61,646 bases of DNA from Sediminibacterium sp. (GCA_028687975.1 JAQTZD010000008.1:1-61646); one strand, 5' to 3'. Positions 45,001-55,504 are shown, counted from the first letter of the stretch. The notes: generated from the sequence alone by a model not told the origin. A program made the numbers and translations.

Positions 45001-45896
45001 CTGATTCCTGCTGGTCTGTTGCCCGCATTGATCATGGTATTCGAAACATCGTATCTGTAATAAGGCTCACCCTCTTTGGGGCCATTGTTGTTCCGGTCGT
45101 TACCGGCCGACTGCACCATCAGATAAAAAGGGGCATTGTATAAAATAGAATCTATCAGCGAAGCTTCCCTGCTGTAATAACCGTAACGGTAATCTTCGTT
45201 TTCTCCAAACCTGCCGTAAAATTCCCATCTGGCATTGGCAGTATTGTAGTTCCATCCGGTTAAAAGTCCGTAAGAGTGATTCGACAGCAACATGCCGGAA
45301 GCGGCTTCTGATGTCATTTCGGACAGATCGCTGTTGTTGTCGTAGGAAATCAGGTTGGGGATTTCAAATGCCATTCCTTTGGCAACCGGATTAATGCCTT
45401 TGGCAATCATGGTTCCGGCAACATGCGTTGCATGAAAGTCGCTTCCCCTTCCCGCAGGAACATCTTTTTGTACAATCCGGCCGCTGAACTCCACATGGTC
45501 TTTTGAGGGAGCGCCGTCGTATTCCCAGATGCCGAGTTTGTTTTGCATGGCGGGCGTACTGCCGGATAAATTGAATCCACTGGTTCCTCCCGGCCATAAT
45601 TGATTGGCCCGGGTAGTGGCTGCTGCAATGGTATTGTTGTAAGAACGGGTATATACCGGGAATCCGAATTCATCCACACCGGTTAAACGTGCATGGCTGC
45701 CATTGCTGAGTAAAATGGACAGTTCCCATTTTTTTTCTTTGGCAAGCGACATGGCTCGTGCATAATTGCTCACCTGCTCCATACCCAGTTTGCCTGCGGA
45801 TACCCTTAACAGGTTTTCATTGGTCCTGACCTGTGCATTCAGTATATTTACAGTAAACAACGTGGGTAAAAAGAGCGCAAAAACTTTTTTCGTCAT
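42090..45896 (-). CDS. Large secreted subtilisin-like protease with T9SS sorting domain
   Basis: Exported S8-family serine protease of 1268 residues. Signal peptide about 1-21 (ends 'ILNAQ'). Catalytic triad D127 ('IWEYDG'), H158 ('HATHVAGT'), S380 ('SGTSMAAPN') and oxyanion Asn266 ('SAGND'). After the catalytic domain come a jelly-roll/proprotein-convertase-like beta region (about 455-590), a GEVED-type domain with 'IFIDYNNDGDF', CARDB- and Ig-like beta domains, and from about residue 1185 a type A T9SS C-terminal sorting domain ('NVSPNPNNGVFQL'). The last signal sends it through the outer membrane by type IX secretion, after which it is attached or released. It is a single-gene unit with its own terminator. 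Confidence 0.93.
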   Translation of the reverse strand: MTKKVFALFLPTLFTVNILNAQVRTNENLLRVSAGKLGMEQVSNYARAMSLAKEKKWELSILLSNGSHARLTGVDEFGFPVYTRSYNNTIAAATTRANQLWPGGTSGFNLSGSTPAMQNKLGIWEYDGAPSKDHVEFSGRIVQKDVPAGRGSDFHATHVAGTMIAKGINPVAKGMAFEIPNLISYDNNSDLSEMTSEAASGMLLSNHSYGLLTGWNYNTANARWEFYGRFGENEDYRYGYYSREASLIDSILYNAPFYLMVQSAGNDRNNNGPKEGEPYYRYDVSNTMINAGNRPAGISSNDGFDIIAGKAIAKNNITIGAVRGIAGGYNKPSDVVMSTFSAWGPTDDGRIKPDFVADGVNVTSTTSTGNSAYATLSGTSMAAPNTTGSLLLLQELYTKLKPGSFMRSATLKGLAIHTTDEAGMTEGPDYQYGWGLLNVSRAATVLNNAISSNNAATSSDLVYENILTSGTSFTKTVVASGKGPLKATIVWTDPVGSVNTNASTNLNDRTKKLVHDLDIRITRATQTFSPWTLNPLSPGSDAVRNDNITDNVERIDVDSTIPGETYTITVSNKGALVRGSQAYSLIISGAGGTAYCDSKSTPGGGPKIDSVRFSNIQFGSTAGCKSYTNNTSITGDIQAKQSIPFSIKVSTCDGTTNSRMVKIFIDYNNDGDFLDANELAATSGVLSSATVNFTGTIVVPDNVVAGNLTRMRVIVQETLNASDISACNDFAKGETQDFNIRVVPPSNDMALSNIVSPEANGCANDAQYLTVNITNNGSVGQSNIPLSATIKNGATTVATLTVTYPGTIAPLSSVNYTFQLPFNSVAGTTYTITAVVSLATDQNSSNDQFTATVPIAAKPATPSGQGVVCGTNVLLSALNPTTDNYYWFTGSTGGAPIGYGASIQTANITPDRTYYLAKETRSSVGAVSKLTYPSGGYNNFAGNFMTFQASVPLTIETARLYIGNPGQIRFTVGNNLTTSGTSGSFTYRPLASTTIDVYATKPNPAPGSVSGNSPTDSGAVYALNLPVPVSGEGFLMVECLNGATIFRNNGISGTIYPTMVSNLFSFTGNSASLDGTTNANGYYYFFYDTRVSTGCASDRVQVVAAANSNVSVSQVGDSLVSSIRNGFFQWVYNDTASVSGANGSSIKPTKSGNYKVIVTDALGCARTSANINYTVTGIITASPEEIKLNVSPNPNNGVFQLSFEVNNRSDLSIEILNASGQRVYVQSQPGFIGRYSKQINLPRSSSEFYLLKIQHHKKTYLQKILIMH

Positions 45897-45978
45897 AAGA
45901 AATTTTTTTTTCAGCGCGTGGGCTGAACCTGGCTTTAGTATGCTCTAAATTAGATACTTTCCCACTTTAAAATGTAGT

Positions 45979-46443
45979 ATGCGATTGATTCTTTTTTTGG
46001 CAGCAGTTGGTTGGGTGGCACTCCTTTCCTGCAAGGCACCGCAAAAACTCCCTGTAAATCAGGTGAAACAGGGCATTTTTGGAAGCGTAGCTGAAGCAGT
46101 GGGCAACCAAATGCCCAGGGTAGGACAGGCCACTCCGGAACCAGTACCATACCCTACAACCGTGTTTTTTTACGAACCTACCAATATCCGTCAGGCCAAT
46201 CAGGTGGAGAGCGCCCCTTTATTCACTGCCATATTTACCAGACTGGTTGCCACCGTACAAACAGATAGTGCCGGTACATTCGTGCAGCCACTGCCCGTTG
46301 GCACCTATTCCGTTTTTGTTCAGGTTGGTCAGCAGTTTTTTGCCAATCAGTTCGACATCCGCAACAACATTTCACTGGTAACGGTTGAGCCGGGTAAACT
46401 CACCGAAATCAAGATTGTGGTGAATCATAATGCAGCATATTAG
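45979..46443 (+). CDS. Putative lipoprotein with a carboxypeptidase-regulatory-like beta domain
   Basis: A 154-residue protein with a lipoprotein signal sequence (lipobox 'LLSC', Cys18) and then one beta-sandwich domain. Its pattern 'TDSAGTFVQPLPVGTYSVFVQ' resembles carboxypeptidase regulatory-like / Cna-B type folds common in Bacteroidota surface proteins. There is no catalytic motif. It is divergent from the T9SS protease gene with an 82-nt gap and lies 37 nt before mfd. Function unknown; an envelope-structural role is inferred. Confidence 0.78.
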   Translation: MRLILFLAAVGWVALLSCKAPQKLPVNQVKQGIFGSVAEAVGNQMPRVGQATPEPVPYPTTVFFYEPTNIRQANQVESAPLFTAIFTRLVATVQTDSAGTFVQPLPVGTYSVFVQVGQQFFANQFDIRNNISLVTVEPGKLTEIKIVVNHNAAY

Positions 46444-46460
46444 GCTTGTTGTATCTTTTG

Positions 46461-46468
46461 TATCTTTG
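46461..46468 (+). promoter_or_regulatory. -7 element of mfd
   Basis: TATCTTTG, exact TAnnTTTG match, 12 nt before the ATG at 46481. A second TATCTTTT lies immediately upstream. Confidence 0.55.
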
Positions 46469-46480
46469 CGGTGAGCGTAT

Positions 46481-49400
46481 ATGAATTTGCAGACGATTTT
46501 GGATTTATACCAGCAATCACCCCTGGTTCTTCAGTTGGTGAACAGGCTTTCCTATGCCGACCCCCAAAAAATTTACTTAAAAAACGTTCAGGGCAGCGGA
46601 GCTGAATTTCTGGTAAGTGCTGTTTTTCAGCACCCCGAAGCTGCAGGACTCAACCACCTGATCGTACTCAATGATGCCGAGGAGGCCGCATATTTCCACA
46701 ATACCATCGAGAACATCACCAGTGCCCTGGATCTGTTTTATTTTCCGTCTTCCTTCAAGAACAGGAAAAATTTCAGGCTGCTGAACAGTTCGCACCTGAT
46801 GTTGCGTACCGAAGCGCTTACCCGCTTATCCGCCGGCGGGAACAAGAAAATTGTGGTGACGTATCCCGAAGCCATTTTTGAGAAAGTTATACAGCCCTCT
46901 ACCATCAGCAGCAATATCATCAGCATCAAAACGAATGATACCATCCAGCCCGAAAGCCTGATGGAACTGTTTGTGATGTACGGATTTGAGCGCACGGATT
47001 TTGTATATGAACCGGGGCAATTTGCTTTGCGGGGAGGTATCCTGGATATTTATTCGTTCGGAAACGAGAAACCCTACCGGGTCGAATTGTTCGGCAATGA
47101 GGTAGACAGCATCCGGATATTTGATCCGGAAACGCAATTGAGTGAGCGAAAGCTGCTGCAGATCAACATCATTCCCAATGTAGATCAGTTGCCGGAAACT
47201 TTTGGAGATGGTGTGGGCGATAAAATATCCCTGCTGGAATTTCTTCCGGAGAACACCGTTGTTTGGTTGAAAGACTGGGATGTGATTGAGGAAAAAATCC
47301 GGGTGCAGGAAGAGGACCTCGTGGGCTTTATGGATCTGTTGCGCAACGGACATTTTCAGCAAAACAACGAGGAAGAGGAAGGACAATATATATTGAAAGA
47401 TATTCAGTGGACCGATTTCGTTAAAGCGCCTGCATTGAAGGAATTAGTGCAGCAGAAACCGTTGGTGGAGTTTGGCTATCAATCCACGCTGGCGAAGGAA
47501 GAAATGGAATTGAATACCAGGCCGCAGCCGGCATTCAACAGACAGTTCGATCTACTGATCAAAGACCTGAAAGCTCATGAGGCTGCAGGTTACCAGATAT
47601 TCCTGTTTGCAGAACAGGTGAAGCAACTGGAAAGGCTCAACAGTATTTTCACCGACCTGAATACGGAGATTCAGTTTACACCGGTTGCCAGGGGAATTCA
47701 CGAAGGATTCATCGATCATACACTGAAACTGGTTTGCTATACCGATCACCAGATATTTCAGCGGTACCATAAGTACAAGGTAAAGCAGGCATACAACAAG
47801 AACAAGGCGCTGACACTGAAAACCCTCCGGGACCTGCAACCGGGCGATTATGTAACCCATATAGATCACGGTGTGGGAACCTACAGCGGGTTACAGAAAC
47901 TGGAAGTGAATGGAAAAATACAGGAAGCCGTAAGGATCATTTATAAAGACAGTGATATCCTGTATGTGAACATCAATTCACTGCATAAAATTTCCAAGTA
48001 TACAGGTAAGGAAGGAACGGTTCCTAAAGTGAATAAGCTGGGCAGTGATGTGTGGAACAGGTTGAAGGAAAAGACCAAAGTGCGTGTAAAAGAAATTGCC
48101 TTCGACCTGATCAAGCTGTATGCCCAAAGGAAGGCCCAGCATGGGTTTGCGCATGCTCCGGACAATTACATGCAAACGGAACTGGAAGCATCTTTTATTT
48201 ACGAAGACACACCCGATCAGAGCAAGGCAACTGCCGATGTAAAGAAAGACATGGAGAGCGAAGCGCCGATGGACCGGCTGGTGTGCGGAGACGTGGGATT
48301 TGGTAAAACGGAAATTGCCATCCGCGCAGCATTTAAATCGGTCGTAGACGGAAAGCAGGCAGCGGTGCTGGTACCCACTACCATCCTGGCTTTCCAGCAT
48401 TACAAAACGTTCAAAGACCGGTTGAAGGATTTTCCGGTTACCGTGGATTTCATCAACCGCTTTAAATCTTCCAAAGAAAAAAAGGAAACTCTTCAGAAAC
48501 TGGCAGAGGGTAAAATAGACATCATCATTGGCACACACGGATTGCTCGGTAAGGAAGTGAAGTTCAAAGACCTGGGGTTGATGGTGATCGATGAAGAACA
48601 AAAATTTGGCGTAGGGCATAAAGAGAAACTGAAAACCCTCAAGACCAATGTGGATTGCTTAACCCTCACGGCAACTCCGATACCTAGGACCCTGCAGTTT
48701 AGTTTAATGGGGGCGAGAGACCTGAGCATCATCAATACACCGCCACCCAACAGGCAGCCTATCCAAACGGAAGTGCATGTGTTCAACGACGATTTTATAC
48801 GGGATGCCATTTATTTTGAAACGGAAAGAGGCGGACAGGTATTCTTTATCCATAACCGGGTACAAGGACTGGCAGAAATGAGTGGCCTGATACAAGGGCT
48901 TTGTCCTGATCTTAGCATTGGCTATGCACATGGTCAGCTGGAGGGGCACGAGCTCGAAGAAAAAATCCTCGACTTCATCGATAAGAAATACGATGTATTG
49001 GTTTGTACCAATATTGTGGAGAGTGGAGTGGATATTCCGAATGTGAATACCATTATTGTAAACAATGCCCACCATTTTGGACTCAGTGATCTGCACCAGT
49101 TGCGGGGAAGGGTAGGGCGCAGCAATAAAAAAGCTTTTTGTTATCTGTTGGCACCACCCATGAGTACCCTGCCCACCGATTCAAGGAAGCGATTACAAAC
49201 CCTGGAGCAGTTCAGCGATCTGGGCAGCGGATTCCAGATTGCCATGCGCGACCTGGACATCAGGGGAGCCGGAAATATGCTTGGTGGAGAGCAGAGTGGT
49301 TTCATGGCAGAGATCGGGTTCGAAATGTACCAGAAGATTCTCGAAGAAGCCATCCGCGAATTGAAGCGTACCTCCTTTAAAGACCTGTTTAAAGAAGAGA

Positions 49401-49903
49401 TCAGCCGCCAGGACGATTTTGTGAGCGACTGTACCATCGATACAGATCTGGAAATCCTGATTCCGGACGATTATGTGGAAAGCATCACGGAAAGACTTTC
49501 GCTGTATACCCGGTTAGACAGCTGCGAAAAAGAGGAGACCCTGCGGGAGTTCCACCACGAAATGACGGATCGCTTTGGCCCCATGCCTGCTCCGGTGGAG
49601 GACCTGTTTACCACGGTCCGTTGCCGCTGGCTGGCAGTGGACCTGGGTTTTGAAAAAATGACCCTGAAAGACCAGACCCTGCGCTGTTATTTTATCAATC
49701 GTCCGGACTCGCCTTATTTTGAATCCGAACTCTTTAAAAAGCTGCTGGCCTATCTTCAGACCGGTACCAATAAGGCCCGGTTGAAGCAAGCCGGAAAAAT
49801 GTTCCTGCTGGTGGTCGATTCCGTGCGGGATATGGAAGAAATGCAGCGGTTCCTGAGCCTGATGCACCAGGCGGTGGTAGGCGATAAAGCCGCTCAGTCA
49901 TAA
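46481..49903 (+). CDS. mfd: Transcription-repair coupling factor Mfd
   Basis: Removes RNA polymerase stalled at lesions and recruits UvrA. The 1140-residue protein has an N-terminal UvrB-like module with 'GQFALRGGILDIYSF', an RNAP-interacting domain ('LQPGDYVTHIDHGVGTY'), the helicase core with Walker A GDVGFGKTE, DEEQ in 'VIDEEQKFGV', 'LTATPIPRTL', 'TNIVESGVDIP' and 'QLRGRVGRS', then the TRCF C-terminal domain. All expected parts are present and the length is normal. Confidence 0.97.
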   Translation: MNLQTILDLYQQSPLVLQLVNRLSYADPQKIYLKNVQGSGAEFLVSAVFQHPEAAGLNHLIVLNDAEEAAYFHNTIENITSALDLFYFPSSFKNRKNFRLLNSSHLMLRTEALTRLSAGGNKKIVVTYPEAIFEKVIQPSTISSNIISIKTNDTIQPESLMELFVMYGFERTDFVYEPGQFALRGGILDIYSFGNEKPYRVELFGNEVDSIRIFDPETQLSERKLLQINIIPNVDQLPETFGDGVGDKISLLEFLPENTVVWLKDWDVIEEKIRVQEEDLVGFMDLLRNGHFQQNNEEEEGQYILKDIQWTDFVKAPALKELVQQKPLVEFGYQSTLAKEEMELNTRPQPAFNRQFDLLIKDLKAHEAAGYQIFLFAEQVKQLERLNSIFTDLNTEIQFTPVARGIHEGFIDHTLKLVCYTDHQIFQRYHKYKVKQAYNKNKALTLKTLRDLQPGDYVTHIDHGVGTYSGLQKLEVNGKIQEAVRIIYKDSDILYVNINSLHKISKYTGKEGTVPKVNKLGSDVWNRLKEKTKVRVKEIAFDLIKLYAQRKAQHGFAHAPDNYMQTELEASFIYEDTPDQSKATADVKKDMESEAPMDRLVCGDVGFGKTEIAIRAAFKSVVDGKQAAVLVPTTILAFQHYKTFKDRLKDFPVTVDFINRFKSSKEKKETLQKLAEGKIDIIIGTHGLLGKEVKFKDLGLMVIDEEQKFGVGHKEKLKTLKTNVDCLTLTATPIPRTLQFSLMGARDLSIINTPPPNRQPIQTEVHVFNDDFIRDAIYFETERGGQVFFIHNRVQGLAEMSGLIQGLCPDLSIGYAHGQLEGHELEEKILDFIDKKYDVLVCTNIVESGVDIPNVNTIIVNNAHHFGLSDLHQLRGRVGRSNKKAFCYLLAPPMSTLPTDSRKRLQTLEQFSDLGSGFQIAMRDLDIRGAGNMLGGEQSGFMAEIGFEMYQKILEEAIRELKRTSFKDLFKEEISRQDDFVSDCTIDTDLEILIPDDYVESITERLSLYTRLDSCEKEETLREFHHEMTDRFGPMPAPVEDLFTTVRCRWLAVDLGFEKMTLKDQTLRCYFINRPDSPYFESELFKKLLAYLQTGTNKARLKQAGKMFLLVVDSVRDMEEMQRFLSLMHQAVVGDKAAQS

Positions 49904-49915
49904 CTGCCAGGACAT

Positions 49916-49945
49916 AAAAAAACCGGCAAACAGATGCTCGCCGGT
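49916..49945 (-). terminator. Terminator between mfd and a small minus-strand gene
   Basis: ACCGGC (49922-49927) pairs with GCCGGT (49940-49945). On the minus strand a run of seven T follows, so it mainly ends the small gene at 49967-50173, and it lies where mfd transcripts end too. Confidence 0.75.
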
Positions 49946-49966
49946 CTATTTCGTATATTGAATTGC

Positions 49967-50173
49967 TTAGAATCCTTTTTTAGCAACGCCATCGGCAATT
50001 GCCTGCAAAGCCTTCGCTTCGCTCATGATAGCGGCCATTTTATTGCCTTTGCCATCATGACCAGCTGCCATATAACCGCCTTTGGCAGTTTTGGTAATTA
50101 CTGCATCCTGCATGGGAACATTTTTTTCCTTTGTTTTCAGGCAGTATGCTTTGATCATTTTTGAAGTGTCCAT
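49967..50173 (-). CDS. Small DUF5679-like protein with degenerate zinc ribbon
   Basis: A 68-residue protein with 'IKAYCLKTKEKNVPMQDAV' near the start, which recalls the DUF5679 pattern AYCxxCxxK followed by a second CxxC knuckle. Here the second Cys of the first pair is Thr, and the second knuckle is absent; the C-terminus instead is a helix 'AIMSEAKALQAIADGVAKKG'. So only one cysteine remains, and metal binding is unlikely. It has its own terminator and lies between gyrB and mfd. The family relation is my own reading from the motif, hence moderate confidence; expression is plausible from codon quality. Confidence 0.6.
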   Translation of the reverse strand: MDTSKMIKAYCLKTKEKNVPMQDAVITKTAKGGYMAAGHDGKGNKMAAIMSEAKALQAIADGVAKKGF

Positions 50174-50242
50174 GTTGTAAGAATTTATTGTATTAGTAAA
50201 TAGGAACCTGTTGAATCCCGTACAAGATAATGTTTTTTTAGA

Positions 50243-52243
<2,001 letters not shown>

Positions 52244-52265
52244 TTAGTTCAAATTAGCAAGCTGG

Positions 52266-52273
52266 CAAATGTA
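52266..52273 (-). promoter_or_regulatory. -7 element of gyrB
   Basis: TACATTTG on the minus strand, exact TAnnTTTG match; leader of about 38 nt. Confidence 0.55.
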
Positions 52274-52347
52274 CTGAAAATAAGGGCTTAAAACCGGTTA
52301 AAATAGGCTTAGTTTTCCCCATTTTAACAGTTCCGGTGCAAGGGATA

Positions 52348-52379
52348 TTTGCCAATTGAATGTTTATACATTAAATTTG
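52348..52379 (+). promoter_or_regulatory. Promoter of the AraC-type regulator gene
   Basis: TTTG (52348-52351), 20-nt spacer and TAAATTTG (52372-52379) nearly match the full Bacteroidota consensus. The ATG follows 7 nt after the -7 box. Confidence 0.65.
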
Positions 52380-52386
52380 CACATTG

Positions 52387-53310
52387 ATGAGTCAGGTATT
52401 GGACATATTGAAATTGGCACAACGCAACGGAATTGAAACCGATATGTCTGTGCTGTACCAGAAAGAACAGGATATTCCGGGCTCTATTCAGTACAGTATC
52501 CGCCGGTATTATGCACACCATGCCTGGGTGGCGGAAGATACGGGCATGATGGTGTACCACTTCAACGAAAACAAGCCCAGGGAAAACTACCTGGAACTCC
52601 GTTTCTGTACCACTGGAAACCGGTATTGTGCCGAAAGAAGCTGTTCCGAATGCAATGAGTCTCCCACATTGAACTGCAACGGTAAGCACCAAACCGTAGA
52701 TGTGTTTACCTTCCATTTTACCGCTACTTTTCTGTACCAGTTTGTACACAATGTAAAACTGAGTAACCGCAAAGACGAAGTGCTGGCATTCAAGCACCCG
52801 CATCCTTTTACCAAGGTATTTCCCCTGTGCAACAGAAAAAGAAATGCCCTGGATGCCCTCCTGAACCACAGTTATTCCGGCTCATTGGAAAATATTTTTG
52901 TGAACGCCAAAGTGCACGAACTGCTGTTGTACAGCATTGAGTGCCTGATTGATGAAAAAGAGGATGGATTTACCTGTAAGTTCCTGGCCGATGAAAGCGG
53001 CAGGGACCGGATTTATCAGGCCAGGGAGATCCTCCTGCAGCACATCGGCGATCCCATTACCATCAAGGAACTCAGCCGCAAAGTGGCCATGAACGAATGT
53101 TACCTGAAGAAAGGTTTCAAGGAAGTGTTCGGCACCACTATTTTTGATTTTTACCAGCAACAAAGAATGGAGCACGCCAAGTACCTGCTCTACGAAAAAA
53201 GCCTGAGCGTTACAGACGTGTCGGCCCTGCTTGGGTATTCCTCCATCTCCCATTTTTCTGCAGCTTTTAAAAAGCATACAGGGTTGAAGCCTTGTGAATT
53301 GCTGAAGTAA
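52387..53310 (+). CDS. AraC-family transcriptional regulator with cysteine cluster
   Basis: DNA-binding regulator of 307 residues. The C-terminal ~100 residues form the two-helix-turn-helix AraC domain ('ITIKELSRKVAMNECYLKKGFKEVFG' in outline, then 'SVTDVSALLGYSSISHFSAAFKKHTG'). The N-terminal sensor domain contains five cysteines as C74-x6-C81-x4-C86-x2-C89-x7-C97, a pattern that suggests metal or redox sensing. The start is ATG at 52387; a TTG directly before it is also possible. The target genes are unknown; neighbours are gyrB (divergent) and a lipoprotein gene (convergent). Confidence 0.88.
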   Translation: MSQVLDILKLAQRNGIETDMSVLYQKEQDIPGSIQYSIRRYYAHHAWVAEDTGMMVYHFNENKPRENYLELRFCTTGNRYCAERSCSECNESPTLNCNGKHQTVDVFTFHFTATFLYQFVHNVKLSNRKDEVLAFKHPHPFTKVFPLCNRKRNALDALLNHSYSGSLENIFVNAKVHELLLYSIECLIDEKEDGFTCKFLADESGRDRIYQAREILLQHIGDPITIKELSRKVAMNECYLKKGFKEVFGTTIFDFYQQQRMEHAKYLLYEKSLSVTDVSALLGYSSISHFSAAFKKHTGLKPCELLK

Positions 53311-53322
53311 TTTCCGGGAACC

Positions 53323-54384
53323 TTAAAGACCTTTATATCCCTTGATGAACATGCTTTGTACCAGGATATTCTGCCCGTTCTGCGGAGCATAAATTTTCTG
53401 TTCCAGCATGCCGATACCCTTTGCATAGCTTATTTCTGCATAGAGCAATAACTGGTCATTGCCATTGTCGGGCTGGAACCACATTTCCCGTTTTAACCGG
53501 ATCACATTGCTGAAACTCAGCCCCAGATAACTGACGGTTTCGTTGTTAGCCAGGATGGTGAATTTCAGCTTGGCCTGTCCGTACACAACGGAAGTTCCGT
53601 TGGCGGCGCCGGCTCTGAGAGCAGGGGACTCCCAGGTTTCGCCCACTGCGGCATTGGTTCTGAGGTATTCGTATTCGATGGTTGCATCGTTTACAATGGT
53701 ATCGTATACATAAATCAGGTCGAATTCCGGAGTGCCATTCGCAAGGTATTTGCCATTGGATTTGCTGAAGAAAAGCGCTTCGTAGGTAGGCGTTGTTTCG
53801 TACAGCCGGTAAAGGTTTCCGTTGAGCAGGGGGGTAATATTGGTGATGGTGGTCCGGAAGGTATCCAGGGTTCCGCCATTGGTCAGCGAAAGGGCAGGGG
53901 CCAGGCCATACCTGATCCATCCGTTTTCGGTGGTGGGTAAATAATCCGTACTGCTGCTGCCATTATTGGGCCCGCCCGCAGTTACACTAAAGCTGCATTT
54001 GCTGGTGCCGTAGTGCAGCACAAAATCGGCTGTACCGGTTGAAAGCGGCATTCCCTTACCCTTTAATTGAATAACAGCAGGTCCGGTAATCTGGTTAAAG
54101 CCGGAATCGGCAAACCACATTCCGTTCACGGTATCTGTATAAATTTTGTATTTGCCAATGGAAGAGAAAACCACATTCACTTTTGCATAGTTGCTGTCGG
54201 TTAGTTGGGTATTGACCTCGTACTCGCCCTTCACGATTGAATTCTTGCAATTGCCGAGGCTGTCGGTCAGTGTGCCCACCGCCGTACCCGTACCACCTGT
54301 TTCCACACTGATTTCCTTACTGCAACTGAACACGCCGATGCTCAGGGCCAGCAATAAAAAACAATAATTGGCAAAACGCTTCAT
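53323..54384 (-). CDS. Hypothetical lipoprotein
   Basis: A 353-residue exported lipoprotein with lipobox 'GVFSC' (Cys21), then a Thr/Gly-rich spacer and a mainly beta protein. The first part (about 40-140) looks like an Ig-like domain with 'CKNSIVKGEYEV', and the rest is beta-rich with few cysteines. No catalytic motif is seen. Similar lipoproteins with this spacing are common and lineage-specific in Chitinophagaceae. It ends 12 nt from the convergent AraC-type gene and begins 37 nt downstream of the dehydrogenase gene on the same strand. Confidence 0.78.
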   Translation of the reverse strand: MKRFANYCFLLLALSIGVFSCSKEISVETGGTGTAVGTLTDSLGNCKNSIVKGEYEVNTQLTDSNYAKVNVVFSSIGKYKIYTDTVNGMWFADSGFNQITGPAVIQLKGKGMPLSTGTADFVLHYGTSKCSFSVTAGGPNNGSSSTDYLPTTENGWIRYGLAPALSLTNGGTLDTFRTTITNITPLLNGNLYRLYETTPTYEALFFSKSNGKYLANGTPEFDLIYVYDTIVNDATIEYEYLRTNAAVGETWESPALRAGAANGTSVVYGQAKLKFTILANNETVSYLGLSFSNVIRLKREMWFQPDNGNDQLLLYAEISYAKGIGMLEQKIYAPQNGQNILVQSMFIKGYKGL

Positions 54385-54421
54385 GAATCAGGTAGTTGAT
54401 GGTTCGAATATCAGATAATTT

Positions 54422-55414
54422 TTATATCAATAGTGCTGCCTGATCTGTTAAATTTCCGGTATGACTGAGCTGGTCGATGCTCCTGAAGGTAGTGATGGCA
54501 ATCTGGCTCAGGGCCTCTTCTGTAAAGAAGGCCTGGTGGGCAGTGATCAGTACATTCGGGAAGCTCATCAATCGCTGAATGGTATCGTCTTTGATGATGT
54601 GTTCGGAAAGATCCCGGAAGAAGAGTTTTTCTTCCTGCTCATATACATCGATCCCCAGACCTCCCAACTGCTTGGTCTTAAGCGCTTCAATAACAGCATT
54701 GGTGTCTATCAGACCACCCCGGCTGGTATTGATCAGCACGGCTCCTTTTTTCATCATGCCCAGGGTTTCTGCATTGATCAGGTGGCGGGTCTGTTCATTG
54801 AGCGGGCAGTGCAGCGAAACGATATCGGCTTTGAGCACTTCCATTAAAGGATGAAATTCCACCCCAAGCGCTTCCATATCCTTGTTGGCAATCAGGTCAA
54901 AAGCCAGTACCCGGCAGCCAAAGCCCAGCATGATTTTGGCAAACACCTTACCGATATTGCCGGTGCCGATAACCCCAACGGTTTTACCGTGCAGGTTGGA
55001 ACCCAGCAGTCCGTTCAGCGAAAAATTTTGTTCTCTTACCCGGTTGTAGGCTTTGTGGATTTTCCGGTTCAGCGCCAACAGCATGGCAACCGTATGTTCC
55101 GCTACTGCTTCCGGAGAATAGGCCGGCACCCGGCAAACCCGGATACCCCGCGCCCTGGCAGCTTCCAGGTCTACATTATTGAAGCCTGCACAACGCAGGG
55201 CAATGATCCGGACGTTCTTTTCTGCCAGCCGGTCTATCACGGCTTCCGTAACCTTGTCGTTGACAAAAACACAAACGGCATCGGCCCCATCGGCGAGTTC
55301 GGCGGTTTCCAGATTCAGGCTGGCTTCCTGAAAATTCAGTCCAAATTGGAGGGTATTCAGTCGGGTAAAAAACTCACGGTCGTAAGGTTGCGCGGAAAAG
55401 AAAACGATCTTCAT
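54422..55414 (-). CDS. D-2-hydroxyacid dehydrogenase (D-lactate dehydrogenase-like)
   Basis: NAD-dependent reductase of 330 residues, close in pattern to fermentative D-lactate dehydrogenase LdhA, interconverting pyruvate and D-lactate. 'LRCAGFNNVDLEAA', Rossmann GTGNIG, catalytic Arg in 'NTSRGGLID', Glu in 'DVYEQEE' and His in 'ITAHQAFFT'. It starts MKIVFFSAQPYD. A TATATTTA box ends 4 nt before the ATG. Exact substrate is inferred from overall similarity only. Confidence 0.9.
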   Translation of the reverse strand: MKIVFFSAQPYDREFFTRLNTLQFGLNFQEASLNLETAELADGADAVCVFVNDKVTEAVIDRLAEKNVRIIALRCAGFNNVDLEAARARGIRVCRVPAYSPEAVAEHTVAMLLALNRKIHKAYNRVREQNFSLNGLLGSNLHGKTVGVIGTGNIGKVFAKIMLGFGCRVLAFDLIANKDMEALGVEFHPLMEVLKADIVSLHCPLNEQTRHLINAETLGMMKKGAVLINTSRGGLIDTNAVIEALKTKQLGGLGIDVYEQEEKLFFRDLSEHIIKDDTIQRLMSFPNVLITAHQAFFTEEALSQIAITTFRSIDQLSHTGNLTDQAALLI

Positions 55415-55418
55415 ATGC

Positions 55419-55426
55419 TAAATATA
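55419..55426 (-). promoter_or_regulatory. -7-like element of the hydroxyacid dehydrogenase gene
   Basis: TATATTTA on the minus strand differs from TAnnTTTG in the last base and is followed by 4 nt and the ATG at 55414. Confidence 0.4.
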
Positions 55427-55448
55427 ACGCTGCTTTGCGATTGATCCG

Positions 55449-55456
55449 TACCTTTG
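55449..55456 (+). promoter_or_regulatory. -7 element of ileS
   Basis: TACCTTTG, exact TAnnTTTG match, 48 nt before the ileS ATG. Confidence 0.55.
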
Positions 55457-55504
55457 CCACTATTTTTTAACCCTTGACTGCATTGGTAAAGCCAATCATA
55501 ATGT

